A DNA stretch of 64,000 bases from the NCBI GenBank assembly GCA_008933995.1, contig WARS01000046.1:310001-374000 (forward strand), given 5' to 3'. This document shows, in pieces, positions 11,045-25,911 of this stretch. The DNA is from Datnioides undecimradiatus (taxonomy: Eukaryota > Chordata > Actinopteri > Lobotiformes > Datnioididae). The notes under the pieces are model-generated. The model was not told the origin of the DNA. It saw only the letters and a program-made list of their open reading frames with translations, and made no database searches. Made by a program: the position numbers and the translations under genes. Each line of letters opens with the position of its first letter. Position 1 is the first letter of the stretch.

Positions 11045-14000
11045 GTAAGATCCAACAGACACGCAGCCAAAACACTACAGTCTGCTCTGATTGGCTGCCT
11101 GAATGACGTATGGAGGGGGGAGGGTGCAGAGCGGTGCAGGACCGGTATCCAACATGGCTGCCACTCCTGACGAACAGCCCGCGGCTGTACGCTATAGCTA
11201 CGACCCAGAATCTGACGGCGAGCAGCGGAGGAAACGGTTGGAAAGAATAAAAGAATGAAACGCAGCCACGGTCTCCTCTGGTCTTCTGGGGCTGGGACAG
11301 AATATCGGCATTTGTGTTGGTGTTTACAGCCAACAACAGAGCAGTCTGCATGTCCGGCTCTGACCGACAACATCGCCACACACCGCTAGCTTACCGCCGG
11401 AAACAGAGAGCTTCACCTAGCGGGATGAACGCCCCCTCTCAGCGGTTTCACTCAGAGGAGGACGGCCTGTGTAAATCACTCCTGTGGTTACGTAACGACA
11501 GGAGCTGGATCTGAACGGCCTGTAGGAGCCCCATGTTACCAGAGGGTGGGCTGCAGAGACGATGCAGGACCTGCCTCATTCTCTGAGCTGGCTCAGCTGA
11601 GGGGGGACTGGTTTAAATATGTAGAGGCAAGAAAAAAACTGTTTTTCATAATATGTCCCCTTTAAACAATTCTGTCATTATAGTCACCATTTTCACAGAT
11701 TAGCATCATTAACTTGCAATAAACCATGAATGTCAAATAAGAATGCATTCAACAATGTAGAGTCATATGGTTTTATGATTGTGTTTCACAGTCTCTGACG
11801 TGTCAGCCAAGTGCCTGATGGAAAATCTTTCACAGTTCACATTATAGTCGAAAGATAAACTGGTGACTTATAAGTGTAGTACAAAGCCAGTCTTATAATT
11901 TAATTTATTATAATGTGCATTAAAAAGTCTCTTCTCACTTCAAAAAGCCGTTCAACATTTTGGGGAATCATTTGCTTTCTTTCTGAGGGTGACACGACAG
12001 AATTAATATAAATCTCATATCTGCGGATTAAGGATCCAGCTGGAGTTGATTAGCTTAGCTTAGTGTTAAGACTGAAACTGGGGAACAGCTAGCCTGGTTA
12101 AAAACCGGTCCATAAACCCCCAAAGCTAACTAATTAACACGTCGTTATGCACGTTTGTTTCGTCTGTAAACAAAAAAAACAGTTTATCCACGCGTGTCGC
12201 GGCGTCTCCAGCTCCGGTTGTCCGACGAATCACACGCTACTGCGCCCGGCTCTCCTAAAAATCAGAAACTCTCGCACAGCAAACAAGAAATAAGCTTTAC
12301 GTTCCCTAACTTTGGACAGGACCGCGTCTTGATTTCAGCTCTGCTTCGAACACCCAGATATTGATTCTCTTACTGGAAACGAACAAGCTCATTTCCCCCA
12401 GATCTCATGTCCTTCTTGTACTTGGACACTGCCTCGAAAGCTTTTCAGGAAAGTTGAGTTTACCCCGGCCGCGGACGAGTCGAGCCGAAAGAAGTTATTT
12501 CAGACATTTAGACAGTTTCCGCGCCGAGCGCACTCGACTTGGTGCACAGTCATTCTCCCCCTCGTTCGGTAAAGGCTCTCTGCTCCTCGGTACATCATCC
12601 TGATATGACAGAACGCTTTCAAATTTAATCATTGCCCGGGATGAGAAATTGTTTGTTTGTTTGCCGTGTCACAAATAAAATGAAATAAAGCGGAAAGAGA
12701 GCGAAAAGGCCATTTCTGAAAGTGGGTGTTCAAGAGCCCCTTTCTCTTGGTAATGGCTGGCAGAGCCGTGGCTGTTGGTTATGAATGGAAATGGCCCTGA
12801 AATGCAGACTCACGCCGCGTTTTTAAGAATGATGACTTGTTAATTTATTCTCCCATCTCCCCGTCCTGCCCTCTCTGCTCCTCCTCGTGCTCCCATTATC
12901 ATCCCAGACGCCATCATCTCTCTTTTCCTTTTACCCTCTTCCTCCCTCCTTCCGTTTAATGCCTTTTAAACTTTACTTTCCGGCCTCTGAGTATTTGATT
13001 CATCCCACATCATGCTGTCATTCATTCTCCCTAACGCTCTTTAACTCTGCTCCCACCTTTTTCAATACCAGCGACACCCAGACCAGACCAGAAGCACTTT
13101 GTGAGGGCGAAGCCGCGCAGTTTATTTGACTCTTATCTGTGACGGGGTTTTTTTTGTTTTATTCACAAATAAATGTATGCAAATCTCATTTTATGACGAA
13201 ACTGGCCCCTGGAAAGAGAGCTGCACAAAGAATAGCCGCCTTTATCACCAATTTCAAACCCAAATTGCTTCAGCAATAAGAGCTATCCACCAAGGCTGAC
13301 ACCCCGCAACCCTAAAGTGCCTTTATAATTGCAGTTTCCTCTGATCGTATCTAAAACCGTACATGGAAACCCTTCTCTTTTTCTTTTCTTATTGCCTCGC
13401 GGCAGTGATATCGTCACAGTCATTCAGAGGCCTCGGACTCTGTGCAAAGTCTTTTGGAAGAGTTCTTCAAAGAAAGTTATCTGAGCTCCAATAGGCTGGG
13501 GCACTTTGGAAGTTTTAGTGAACTGGAGAGCTGTAATGACATTTATATATGTTTTACTCTACGTGGCATCCTGCACACGTGCTGTACCACCCAAATCTCA
13601 GCGTTTATTAAGCTACAAGCTGAGGTTATTGTAATGTTTCTTTCTTTCTTTCCGCTAAACGCCGGCAGCGAGGTCATCATAGACGGCCTGTCAGTGGAGA
13701 GGAATCACGTGCTGGTTCGCGTCAGCGTGGTGGGAGGTCCGTCTGAGAGGAGGCTTCCTCCGCGAGCGCTGCAAGAGGTCAGCTCTGCTTTTCACTGTCA
13801 CCTGGTTTCGAATCGGTAAAAATCCACGGTTGATCGTTTTCTTTAAGGTGGATTGAAGGTTCATGTTTGCACAAAGGAAGATTTGTAATTAGGTTTGTCA
13901 TATTCTACCTTTTAAAATCAGAAAAATACATAAAAGAGGGTCAACAGGTGGTTTCAAACTGACAAAATTGTCGTTTATCGTCAGTTTTAAGACCATTTTC

Positions 14001-17000
14001 ATGCTGAAACCATGGCAACATACAGGTATTTCAGGTATTTTGTAGACATTTCAGTCTCCAAAACAATCAGAGCAGCTATGCTTTAGTGAAATGTTGTTTT
14101 CCCGAGTATCTTATATTGTAGACAAACACACTGACACCTCACATCTGGTGGTGTGTTTGAACAGCTCCGCTCTCTGAAACAAGCTGACATCACCTTTTGT
14201 TGGATGTTTGTGCTTTGGTTGGTTGTCATCCCATTGTTTCACACTATTTGTTCTTCCTTTGGTCTGAACTGAGTCGAATTTTCACTGTATTAAATGAAAT
14301 TCTTTAGTTATTCTTTAGGATTATGAAATGTTAACTAACACACACTCAGTCCTCACCGTGCACACGCTCTAACCTTCATCTGTCCGTTTCTATGCTGAGT
14401 TTGTGCTGCTGGTAATTTCAAAGATTACCAACAAGGCTTCCGTCCTTGTCTGATGCCTGCAGCCTTATTCACTCAGCCTGTTTTGGGATAGATATCAATT
14501 ATTTAGGTGTTGTTTACACTGAACACAAAACAGGAAACCAATTTACTCCGAGGTCAAGGAAGGGATGTGGAAGGGATTTCTGAAGGGGAGGGTGTAAATT
14601 ACTTTAGCAGGTGTTTCCTTCATGTTTCGCAGGTCTGTTGTGCTCGTCTCTCCTGCTACTCGCAGGCATCCGGGGATCAGGAAGCTGTTAAATACGCACT
14701 GATTATGTGTGAAGTTTGCAAACCAAATGAAAAGTAAATCCACCATTGATAACGAATGAAAAGAAGAAGCGTCACTGTCTTAAAGCAACAGTTGCTCCTG
14801 CGGCTCTGTCAGATCAGTATGGAAGACAGCAAGTGTCAAAGAAACAGCGTAGCTATAAATCATTCAGTCAGTTCACAACTAATTAAACAACAAATATGGG
14901 CATTAAAAGATTGTTTGCACATTTATTTATTAATCTATGTTTTCACAGACTGGCTTACAAAGTGGTTTATCACTGGATAATTTGATTTTCAATCAAGTGG
15001 GAAGTGTAAAATTCATTTTGCAAACGAAATATGAATCATTAATGTCATCATCGTCACGACATTATAAAAGAACCAAAACAACAAAAATCTGTAATTTCTT
15101 TTTAAATAATAAATAATAAGAAGAAAGAATTAATGAGTTTGTGAATATGAAATAGGATTTTTAAAACTATTTATTATTTTATTTTTTTTTAAAAAGCAGT
15201 AATTTTTAATTAAATCAAAAATATAGATTTTAGTCAGGCATTTTAAAAAAAAGTAATTTCCTTTCCAATTTGCTTTTCAGTTTCCCATTAGCTATTTGAT
15301 TTTGGTTCTTGCATCTGATTTTAGCCTCATTATTCATTATTTAGCCTACAGGCTGGGCCTTGCGCTGGTAAAATGACATAAAGTAATGCAAATTAGCCTC
15401 GGGTCAGGTGTAGCCAATCAGAGAGCTCGCTGAAAGCATGAAATTAGTGTTTCCATGACACTTGGTCTACTATATCCTCTAGTTTAAATGCACAGACTTC
15501 CACTATATATTTACTTAAACATGTCGCTTGTCAGTCGTTGAACTATTAGATTTGTTATGGTGCTGCATGGAGGACTGCTGTGACATACTCAGGCCTCAAT
15601 CGTATTTCTGGAAATCTGAGAGTTTAACTACTCAGTTATTGTAGGTTTCATGAGACTAAGTCTGACAGACAGTTTGGCTGCTTTAAAACAAAAAGGTCTG
15701 TTTAGAGAGGTACTTACTCTTATCCCCAAGATGCAGTGTCACCTCAACAGCATTTAGACTATAATATAAAAGGTTAAAAGTGCACATTATAAAATGAATA
15801 AAAACAAAACAAAAACCAAAAATAAATGAATTTAAATACATTTTTTTGCGATTCTGTGTTTGAGTATTTATTTGTGCAAATGCTCCTCTCAGGAGAAGAA
15901 ACAGGCAAAAGCTAAGTACCTCAAATCACGTTGCCTGCAGTATTATTACCTACAGCGGTGAGTCTCAAAGCTGAATTAGGTTTTCATAAAAACCACGAGC
16001 GCCTCGCCAACAAACAGCGCTCTGTGCATCTTTCTCAATGTTGTCGGAGCAGCACGTCGCCCGGGTGGCAGACTCAAATACCAGCAGGGATTATCATGAG
16101 CGGAGGGCGCAGACAATTGGATAAAGGCGCCGGCTTTCTAAACCCCATTAACATTTAAAGCACGTTATTTTGACACGTCACACGACAAGCCATGACTCAG
16201 AAAGTTAGGGTTCTTCAGAACTGAGACATGTCAGGAGTAATGAATGCAACATTAAATGGCAGTGGGTTGTAAAGAAAGGAAGGAAGTGAGAAGGCAAAGG
16301 AAAGATTGAAAGGAAAGAACTGACGGCGCATGAATATAAACAAACACAACTTGATAAACTGCCCCCAGGCTCTTTGCTGAAGTAATGAATTCATCCACGA
16401 GTCGCTGAAAGGAGCAGCACTTCTCTACACTTTTCATAGTTTGAAATGTTTTTAATTTGCTGTCATGGCGCATTGTCATCCGACAGTTTTAAGTATATCA
16501 AATTACAAACAAATGCAACATAATGTCGCATCAATAACCCAGCAGACTCATTAACAGCTGGCGCAACTGTCTAGAGAGAGCAATGTAGAGATCAATTAGA
16601 GGAAAATAGTGCAAATATGTTTCATCATGTAGGTTTGAAAAGGTCCAGCAGTCCTGTTCTTCACTCCTGCAGCATATTCACATTGTATTTGTGGAGTTTA
16701 AATGAAGCAATGAGTCAAACTGTCAGCTGGATTTCTTTATCTGTTCGTTCCAGGGAGACGATCCCTACCCCTGGCCCATGTTTTCAAGCTACCCTCCGCC
16801 TCACTGCTACACACTGGACCCGCCAAAGATCCACCATAACTCACAGGGTAAGAGGAACTTTGAGGAGGACGCCGATATTAACCAACAACACTGTTGTGAC
16901 TTTTGACAGTTCCTTCCTATTTTCCAGACTCTGAGATCAGCACATTTCTGGCATCATCCGACTCGAAGAGCGACGAGAGCTGGATGGAGACGTGCAGGAG

Positions 17001-20000
17001 ACATTACTGCAAAGTCATGACCTCCAAACCCAGCATCTTAACTGGGAAGGGTAAGCTAATGCTTCACTGGGTAGCTGCAGGTTTGAATATAGCCAGGATG
17101 CTGTACCCTAGTAGCAGCGTTGTTCAGTCACCGCCAGAGGAAGAATGACTCGTGCATTTGGCTAACCGCTAGCAAAGACGGCTAGCAAGCTAGCAGCCGT
17201 TCTTAAGATAACAAAAACACAGTAACAGCACCTACGGACTTACAAGCAAGATCAAAGTTGCATCATCTGATCCGGAGTCAGATAAACACAACAGCAGCTC
17301 GGTGTCAACATTAACTTCCACTCCTGAATCCTAGACTGCTTAGTGCACTTTGGAGGAGCAAAGCTTATGTCAGACAGGTGCACTTAAAGCCTTTTATTAT
17401 CTGTCTGTAACGCATCTCAGTCTGGTGTCTGAGGTGGTTCAGACAATCCTGAGTTTGAGTCTCCAGTGCTTCTCGGAGGCATTTAGACGTTGGTTTTTAA
17501 TTTGAAACCTTTATATGTCACTGTTTCGCCCCAGTGGGCTTGTCGTCACCACTCTGTCAGTCACGTCCAGGTCACATTTCACCAAGGTAACGTGTACCCG
17601 TGCCGATAACGATGTTTTCTATTCACAAATTCATATTTTTCATAAGGAATATGCAACAGAAATGTGTTTATAGTGCATATACAAATGCCTTGAGCCAGTA
17701 TGAGGTAAGAATCTGGCACCATCGGCGTTTACTACACCAGTTTCCAATTCGTTGCTTTTGAAGTTTGCTCAAGAATCACGATGAGAAGAACAAACGTCCC
17801 TGTGAGACGCTCCCACTGCACCGTGGGTTCTGTATTATCTCCTGATGTCTTCCATTGTGCTGCAGGTGCACCACACACGCCTCTTCACCACGATTACGCA
17901 GATCTGATGTCCATGAACCTTTTAACAGCTCCTCATCACTGCCATTGACAGCCACCATGTAATGGCACTGTCGCCTGCTTCCCTTAGGTGGGAGTAAGTA
18001 GCTGTTCAAGGAGGTCAAAAATACATTCAAATGAAGGAGGGCTGACAGTCTTGTCTTTAATGCATGCACTGTGCACGTACAGTGATTGCTTCAATTCATC
18101 GAGCCCACTGTTGAACTCCTGTGAAAGCATCCACTCTCAGCTCTGCGGTGCTCATTTAAGGCTTTTCATCGGAAGACCGTGATCAAGATTTATTCTCTGT
18201 TAAGTTTCTCCGCTGCGGAAGTGCCATTTTATTTGGCGCTAACAAAACCTGGCATTCTACTTTTTAGGAATCATTCGGTGAAGGAAATCTCCATGCATTT
18301 GCAGGCTGACAACTAAATTAACCCACTTCCCGGGGCAATTTATCGAACACTTATCACGCCGGGCTCTGGGTATGAAGAAACTGTGATTATCGCTTGTGTG
18401 TCTGCCAGGCGTCTATACAGCTGCAAGACGAGAATGATTCTACCCATCCAAACACTCCTGATTAGGAGGTTTTCATGTTCAATACCTCCCCACCTTGTCA
18501 GCTTATTGATTGCTTAATTGTCCCACCCTCAAACAGCGTGTCGATGAGATGCATTCACTTTGTGCTCAGAGTCAGCGGGTCACGTTACGAGCAGCGTCTC
18601 AGGTCTATCGGCCTGTGACAAGGCTGAATATGGCTTTTTGTTTTTGTACTGACTTCTGTGTCGGGTTAGATAGTCAGGGTGAAAACGGTGCTCTGTGAGA
18701 AGCACTAAAGCTAACATAATCAATACTATCATATAAAATATATGTTTTTTTGCTTATATTCGGATTTGGTGAAGGTTGAGTGGTGGTGAGCCAAAGGGAA
18801 ATGCTGAGAATCAAGTGGCTCTTAATGGCAAGCAGTTACCTATGAATGGAAAATGACATCAAAACGCATTAAAAATAGATTAAATTAAGTCAGAGCTGCA
18901 CTTCGAGTGGACCAGAAGTGGTGCTGTTAGTTTCCACATTAGAATTTTAAGACATGCAAGGGCAAATTAGGAAAAATTAACAACAGTTTCGACACAAACG
19001 GAGTGTCATAAACTTTATAAATTGCAGTGCTGTTCCCTTTAAAGGCAGACAAGTAGATAAACCAACCATAGACTTTTGTTTTGACTCATTATTAGGGCTG
19101 TTGTAGGCAAAAAAACAAAAGAAAAAGATCCAGGGGAGAAAAAAAAAACTCAATGAGATTAAAGTTGTAAATTTACAGAAGCAAATATTCCAAAATGCAT
19201 GAATATTATCAGAGATTATATCGTCAGAAAGATTAAAAGGCTGAAGTCAAGATGCATGCTTTATATATTTATACTGTTATCTTCAAAAGCCAACATCTAG
19301 AAAAACCCAATACGTTTGACATGCCACTCAGTTCACAAAAATATTATAATAATATTATAAAATATAACATTGAAAAAGTTGTTTTTAATGAATTTTACCT
19401 TATTTGTACGACCCGCATAAAACAAATGAATGAATCTAAATGTGAAATTGCATATATAATGGTTCGGTATAAGATGTAGTGGGGTGTGTGCAACTCAGCA
19501 GGAGGGCGCTGAATAATACCAGTGATAATTACATCTAAGTCAAAGTAATGCATAATGCAAAGAAGAAGTTAAGTTAGTGATAATACAGCTGCCAGGTTTA
19601 TAAACTACTTTATATACCCGGGAGACTCTGTGCTGTGGGGTGACATTCGCACAGAAATCACCCAAAGTCCTTTAAAATACTCATTACAGCAAACAACACA
19701 AGGTGTGTTAAGTTTAAAATGACTGAGAAAATAAATAAAAACACGCTCCCGTGCTGTTGTGTGCGCGCAGTTGGCGCCATCGCCTCGTGTTTCCCTCTCA
19801 CTTCCACAATTAGATCTTCGGTGACTGCCGGTGCTTCAGCGTTGTGACACTAAAAGCGGCGTTGTCAGGGTTTACTCAGGGACGGTCGAGGCAGGGAGGC
19901 TGTAAATAGGTACAGGCGGATGCAAAGTGTAATGGTGTTATAACCGTGCACGTGTTTTCGCAGCTGAGCCAAGATCCGCTGTGTCAGACGCTCATCCATC

Positions 20001-23000
20001 CCAGATTTCACGTTGCTTCATTTCTGAGCTGTCTGTTTATGAACGTAGTGAATCCTTTGACTCAGAGATTAGACACGAACACCGAAGGGTTCACAGGAAG
20101 GGTTTCTTTCCAGGCCACTCACAATCTAACTGGGCTACGTAATAGCTTACACGTCATACTGTAAATAGTCGAAGCAAAGGAACTGATTTGTTTTGAATTT
20201 GTTTTTCTTTGAACTCGAGCTGTTGTTGCACATATTTAATGCACGTGTCTGTGTTTTCTCCCCAGTGCTGGCTGACCTTCTGGAGAAGGTTGTGGCCCAT
20301 CTATCCAACTCCGCCACTGAGCGCTTCTTCACGCCGGCTCAGTACAAAGGTCAGTGGGCCACAGGAACACATTCAGTTTCCTTCCTGACAACTACGTCAA
20401 AGCAAAATAAGTAAAGGGCACTCTGTGGATCCGCGTGGTAAGCCACAGTTTACGCTTGGGACATTAATCTAACTTCCAGAGAAGCAAACATAAGGTTAGA
20501 CAGATCAGAGCTAGAGGTGGCCATAACTTACACAACTTGTTTCAACACCTCAATACGTCAGGCCAAAGATTTATGGTCGACTTTGAGCTGAATGGTCAGG
20601 TCGTACTGTATTTCTCTGACACTTGGCTGTAGAGGAGCGAAGCTGTCAACATCATGGCTGTGGAGGCTGCCAGGAAACCCAAATGTGCAGTGATGGTGAA
20701 CCGTGAATGTCTAGTAGAGGGACCCAACTGAGCGTCTTAGGATAGGGAGTGTCTAATGTTGCAGAACCTGAGAGAAATGAGTGGTTTTGTGTTTTTGGGC
20801 CACAGAAATATATTTAACTTTACATCCTCACATCCCAACTGGGAACCAGCAGATGTTGTATGAGGAGGTCCCATCATGACCGGAGCCTCTGGGAAAATGC
20901 CAGAGTCCTTAGGAAAAGGATGCAACACTTTAGCCGGGCTGTTTCAGGAGCGTGGAGAGAACTGTTGACCTTGACTGGAGTAGCTGTCGAGCTGCAGAGG
21001 GAACACGTAGAGGAGCCCCTGAACGTGACTGACACAAAAACCTATGATAAAGTGTTTTTGACCTCTCTGGTAGAGGTCGCTAAGAGCCAGAGGCACCAGC
21101 TGTAAAATTCATAAATTCAAACTTGGCCCGATTGTTCAGTGTTGTTGTGTATCGGATATTTCCAAATCACTCTAAACTGTATGAATACTTCTTACTTGGA
21201 AAACACACATTTTTGGACATACTGTATATGGAGTCCTATCCATGGAGATATATCTCTTTTTTAGCCTCTAAACTTTAATTTTTGAAAAGTTATGCTATCA
21301 AGTGGTTGTAGTGACAGTGACTTCCTGTCTACATTGTTGATTGCTCTCTATTGGAGATTCGTGCAGATGTTCCTAGCAACAGACTGACCCAAACTAGAGT
21401 CTAGATACCTTTTTAAGTTGTTGTGGTGCAACCTTTGATCTCTGGTTTTAATCTAGTAATTCAGCAAGACTTTATATAGAGGCCTAGTAATAACTGGTGC
21501 AACCCAATGGATGTGAGGTCTCCTGAGATGTTGAAGCTCTCTCTGTAGAAGTCGGGGACAGTCCCTGTGGACCGGCTGAGATCGTGAGAACTTCCTCCTC
21601 ATTTTCAGAGCAGCGTCTTACCTCTGGGTTAAAATGAGCGATGGTTCCCAAATCAAACGAGTGAATGATTTCGGTCGGTTGGCTTGTTTGGTAGCCAGTG
21701 GGCTAAACAGCCTGATCAGACCGATGGCAGCGATGAAGAAAAGCTGCTAATTAGCTTAACACTCGAAAATTCGGTAACCGTAAGTTTTCCTAAAGGTAAT
21801 GGAAGTGATAATTATATCACGCTTCCATTTTACATATTTTTGCAAAATAAAGTTAAGACCGACCATTCTTCAAAAGTTTTAATACAACCAACAGCAGTGT
21901 TTCCTGTATCCCCTTCAAGGTAGTCGAATGGCTTTCCTGAATGCACTGGATTTGTTCTTTGTTTAGTCAAGTTTAACATAATACCTGATATATTAGCTTA
22001 AATAATCACAGCCTTAGCATTGGTGGGGCTGTCTCAGATGTCTGTATGTTTTAAATTCATCACTGGAAATAATAGAAAATTGCATTTGAATCGAATCAGT
22101 GAGGCCGTGTGTCTGCGCTCGAGCAATGTTTGGGTGTCTGTGCAGTCGCCTGGCGCTGGTTTCTAATGCGACTGTAATTATGATGCTGTCATTGATTTAA
22201 GAGCAGGCGGCGATGAACCCAAGTGCACAGATCAGATGGAGAGTCGAGGGTAATTTGAATGGATTCATATGGAGAGGGAAGCTAAGAGGTTTGCAGCAAC
22301 CTCCGTGTCATCCGGTCGGTTTAAATACATGTGGATACTGTTGGAGATAGCTAGCATGGGGACTGGTTAATCAAAGCATCAGTTTCTCCTCTTGACTAGC
22401 GCAGGGTTACCCCATGTCTTCAATTCAATCCAATTCAGTTTTATTTATATAGCGCCAATTCACAACCAAAGTCATCTTCCTTTAACAGGCAGAAACCTTG
22501 GGCAGATCCTGGATCAGGGTGGACGCCCATCTGCCCTGACCTTTGCTCTGCATATTTTTTAAGGGCGATTCAAGTTTTAGTGGCAGCAAAGTTGGTTGTT
22601 GTTTGTGTCATTTGTGATTTATGACAACAACTGGCAGATTAATCGATAATGAAAATAGTCATTAGTTGCAGTCCGACCCGAAAGTAGCACCTTCCGCAGC
22701 AGTACGTTACTATACTGCTGAAACATTAAATTTGACTCACTGTTGCACTTAAATTGATTTTTATGCAAATCCGTTGCCTATGGTAATAGCCCGTTTCGTA
22801 CACGAGGGCGGCGTAACCCCGCCGAGCGGTCCGCGTTTCGTTACAGCAAAGTGTCAGACGTCAGTGACATTTTCATTCACGTCAGATCTAATTTACCTTG
22901 TATTACATTTTCACCGAAGCGGAAAAATATAATCCAATATCGGCCGCGGAACAAAATGCTGGGATGCATTCATATTCGCGCTCGTGTCGGCGCGTCACGT

Positions 23001-25875
23001 TGCGGGAAGGCTTTGACTTTTCACCCTTGTCCCACTCTAAACGTAGTCCATTAATCACAGAGAGGCCTTTTCACCATAATCATTGTTTTACATTACATCT
23101 AATCTACCTAACACTGACTGTAGACTGTAGTTAAATAAGACTCCACTATGTTGTTGCCAGCAGGGGCATTTCACCCAATAACTGAGGAACAGTGAGTTGT
23201 TTTATATATATATATATATAATATTAACAGTATATAAGCTGGAAAAGTGAACCTCCTGCATTCTATAGAAACTTTCTGTAGAGCTGATTTAGTTGCTGAT
23301 GGGAGGATGAGCTGGGAGCCTGGCTGCGAGTGATGAGAGGATAAAAGCTCAGCTGTCCTCACATCTGCTGATAATAATTGGCAATTAGTTGACTTGCTGC
23401 GTCGGATTCTCCGGCTCAGAGCACCTTTAAAGATGTGGCGTTGGTACAATGCCCTCTTTCATTTCAGCTCACAAAAGGCCGTTACCCTCCGACTCGCTCT
23501 GACACGGTGTTGGACCCATGGACGAGCTCAGAGCATCATGGGAGGAGCACATGGGCCTCACCGTGTTAGAACTCCGTACTTAAACGTGTTCATTCATTAA
23601 GTGTTGGATGGAGATCTTATCACTATCTCGGGTGTTGAATATTGGTTATACTTGGACCCAATCCTCTGGTTGCTCAGTTTAAGGGTGAGTAGATGAAGGA
23701 CGTCTCATTCGGTTCAGTGATCAGTCCTGCTCAGGTTCTGTTTATGTCCACTGTTTGATCGGTGTTGTTATTATACACACATACGCACCCGTCTCCCATT
23801 TCTTTGTAACGACCGAGCGGCGCTGCACTTTTACGCCCTGCACAACCGCGATAAAAAGATTTTTGACGCGGAGGATCAGAGCAGATCCCGTCGAGCTTTT
23901 AAAACTCTGAAAACACCTTATCGTTGTAGAGCTGTTGTAAAAGCCGTTGCTCTCGTGTCGGCCTCCCTGAGATGATCATCTATCATCTTGCAGAGGCAAA
24001 CTGGTGCTTTAATAAAAAAAAAAAGGAGAAATGTTGAAAAAGTCTTAAAAAAGCATTAGATTTAACTGTCGAAGTGTTAAGTGAAGTACCAACAAGAGCC
24101 GACATTCAGTTATATTTATTTCACTCATAAACAGCTTCTCAGCCCTTTTTTCTTCAAAAACATTATACTTACTACATTATACTTATATGTATCTATAATT
24201 TAATAAAACATCATATAAACTAATTGTAATTAGAATTAAGACATGAGTATTGTTGCTGTGGTTAGATATAAACTATATTATCTATATACAAACTCACTGA
24301 GACTACATTTAAGGTGTCAGGTTTGAAAGTTTCATGTATTTTTCCATTAGCACAGTAAGTTAGACTCTATTTGCAGGATTCAAGGCAATTAGTGTAACTG
24401 TCTTTGCATACTGTATAAGTGCAGTATTTAATAGTATGTATGTTTATGTATTTTTGTAGGATCGGTTGTTATGAATTAGCAGACAGTCATTTATGACGAG
24501 GAGACGACTAATGAAAGGCGGCATGTGCCTGTCGTGTGTCTGCACTCTAAATAATGACAACAGGGATAGGGGTAATGTGTTCGGCGTGCTGCTTTTTATT
24601 TATTATGCATTTCTCAATAAGGAGAAAGACTTGTCAGCTCTCCTTTATCCATTAAAGGCCCAGATATTTACCCGCACAGTGTGCTGGAAGTCTTTTATCG
24701 GCGCTGTCTGTCTGGATCCGTCTCCTCTGAGGCCACGCTGATGAAGGATCTTAATTCTGAGTGTTTGACTTGCTGATTTATTGATCTAAGTAAACTCACA
24801 CACTTCAGGGTTGTTGAGTTCTCCAATTTTCACTTTTTAATGATCTTATACTTTGTTTGTTGTGAAATCAGCCGCAGTCATTCGAGGCGGCCTTGGCTGA
24901 AACAGTAGAGCAGGTCTGCTCCTAACGAATCTCTCGGTTGGTGGTTTGAGCTCTTGCTTCTCTAGTGTAGGTGTAAAGCTGTCCGGCTGTATGTGAACCT
25001 GTTTGTAAATGCCCTGTCAGGTGGTGCCACATTTCCATACTAAGACACCGTTACCGCCATCTGATCTCATGCAAAGATAACCACGTGTGTTTTGTGCTGC
25101 TTGTTAGACACGAGAGGAGCTAACCTGTGTCTGCCTGCCAGTGTCTGTTGTCCACGGAGGCCCCTGCATGTCCTCCACTCACCACCAGGGGGATGGATAA
25201 TCCAGCGTAGTCCCCGTGCTGTTTGTTATTACTGCTTCTATTTACAGTTATTTCTGTTTTTATACAGATATCTCATCAGTTTCTCAATTGTAGTCCAGTT
25301 TTCCAGGTAAAGGGAAACGCCTGCCGAGTAAAAACAGCTTCTGCAGCTGCTCCCAGGTCCTCGAGCAGCATCTCCCTTTGAACTGAGTGACTGGATCATA
25401 ATCTGTAATGCATTTTTCTTTTTTTTTTTCTTCTATCTAATGGATGAAATTTACTAGAATTATTCTGAAAAAGTACCATTAGGGAACTACCATTAAGCCC
25501 TGTAAACATCACATGTACTTGTAGGGTTAGTCACCCGCCACTTAAAGACTGGAAAAGGTTTTGTTTGCGACACTAAGGCACGCAAACTATACATCAAACA
25601 ATATATCAAAAACCCACCTGTAAATGTGTTGTCATGCACACCAGTTATATAAAACCAACTAGTCTCACCTGAGCAGCTGTGTGTGGTGTGACGTCTTACA
25701 GAAAACCCTCCGGCTGCGCGGAGGCAGCGTAAAATCTACGACACCCTGGAAACGGTTTTGCACCCGCTGCTCCGGCACCAAGGCAGCCCTGAAATTGCAG
25801 CATTAGCGTGCTACATCTCGTCATTGCTTTAAAGTGAAGAATCCCCGGTGTCCTTTCGATTCCACGCACACACAC

Positions 25876-25911
<36 letters not shown>

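Larger units (their letters stand above)
11045..13668 (+). other. tbc1d32: tbc1d32 intron A-B
   Basis: A 2.6-kb intron. It contains the truncated piggyBac-like copy 2 right after the donor, a teleost dispersed repeat (about 11935-12180) and, at about 13140-13440, a stretch without repeat character that could be a conserved non-coding element; the last point cannot be tested here. Confidence 0.85.

Noticed and set aside
10824..11381. A 185-codon open frame on the minus strand
   Set aside because: It runs antisense through tbc1d32 exon A and the mobile element next to it. It has no family resemblance, and its twin occurs at copy 1 because the element is shared.
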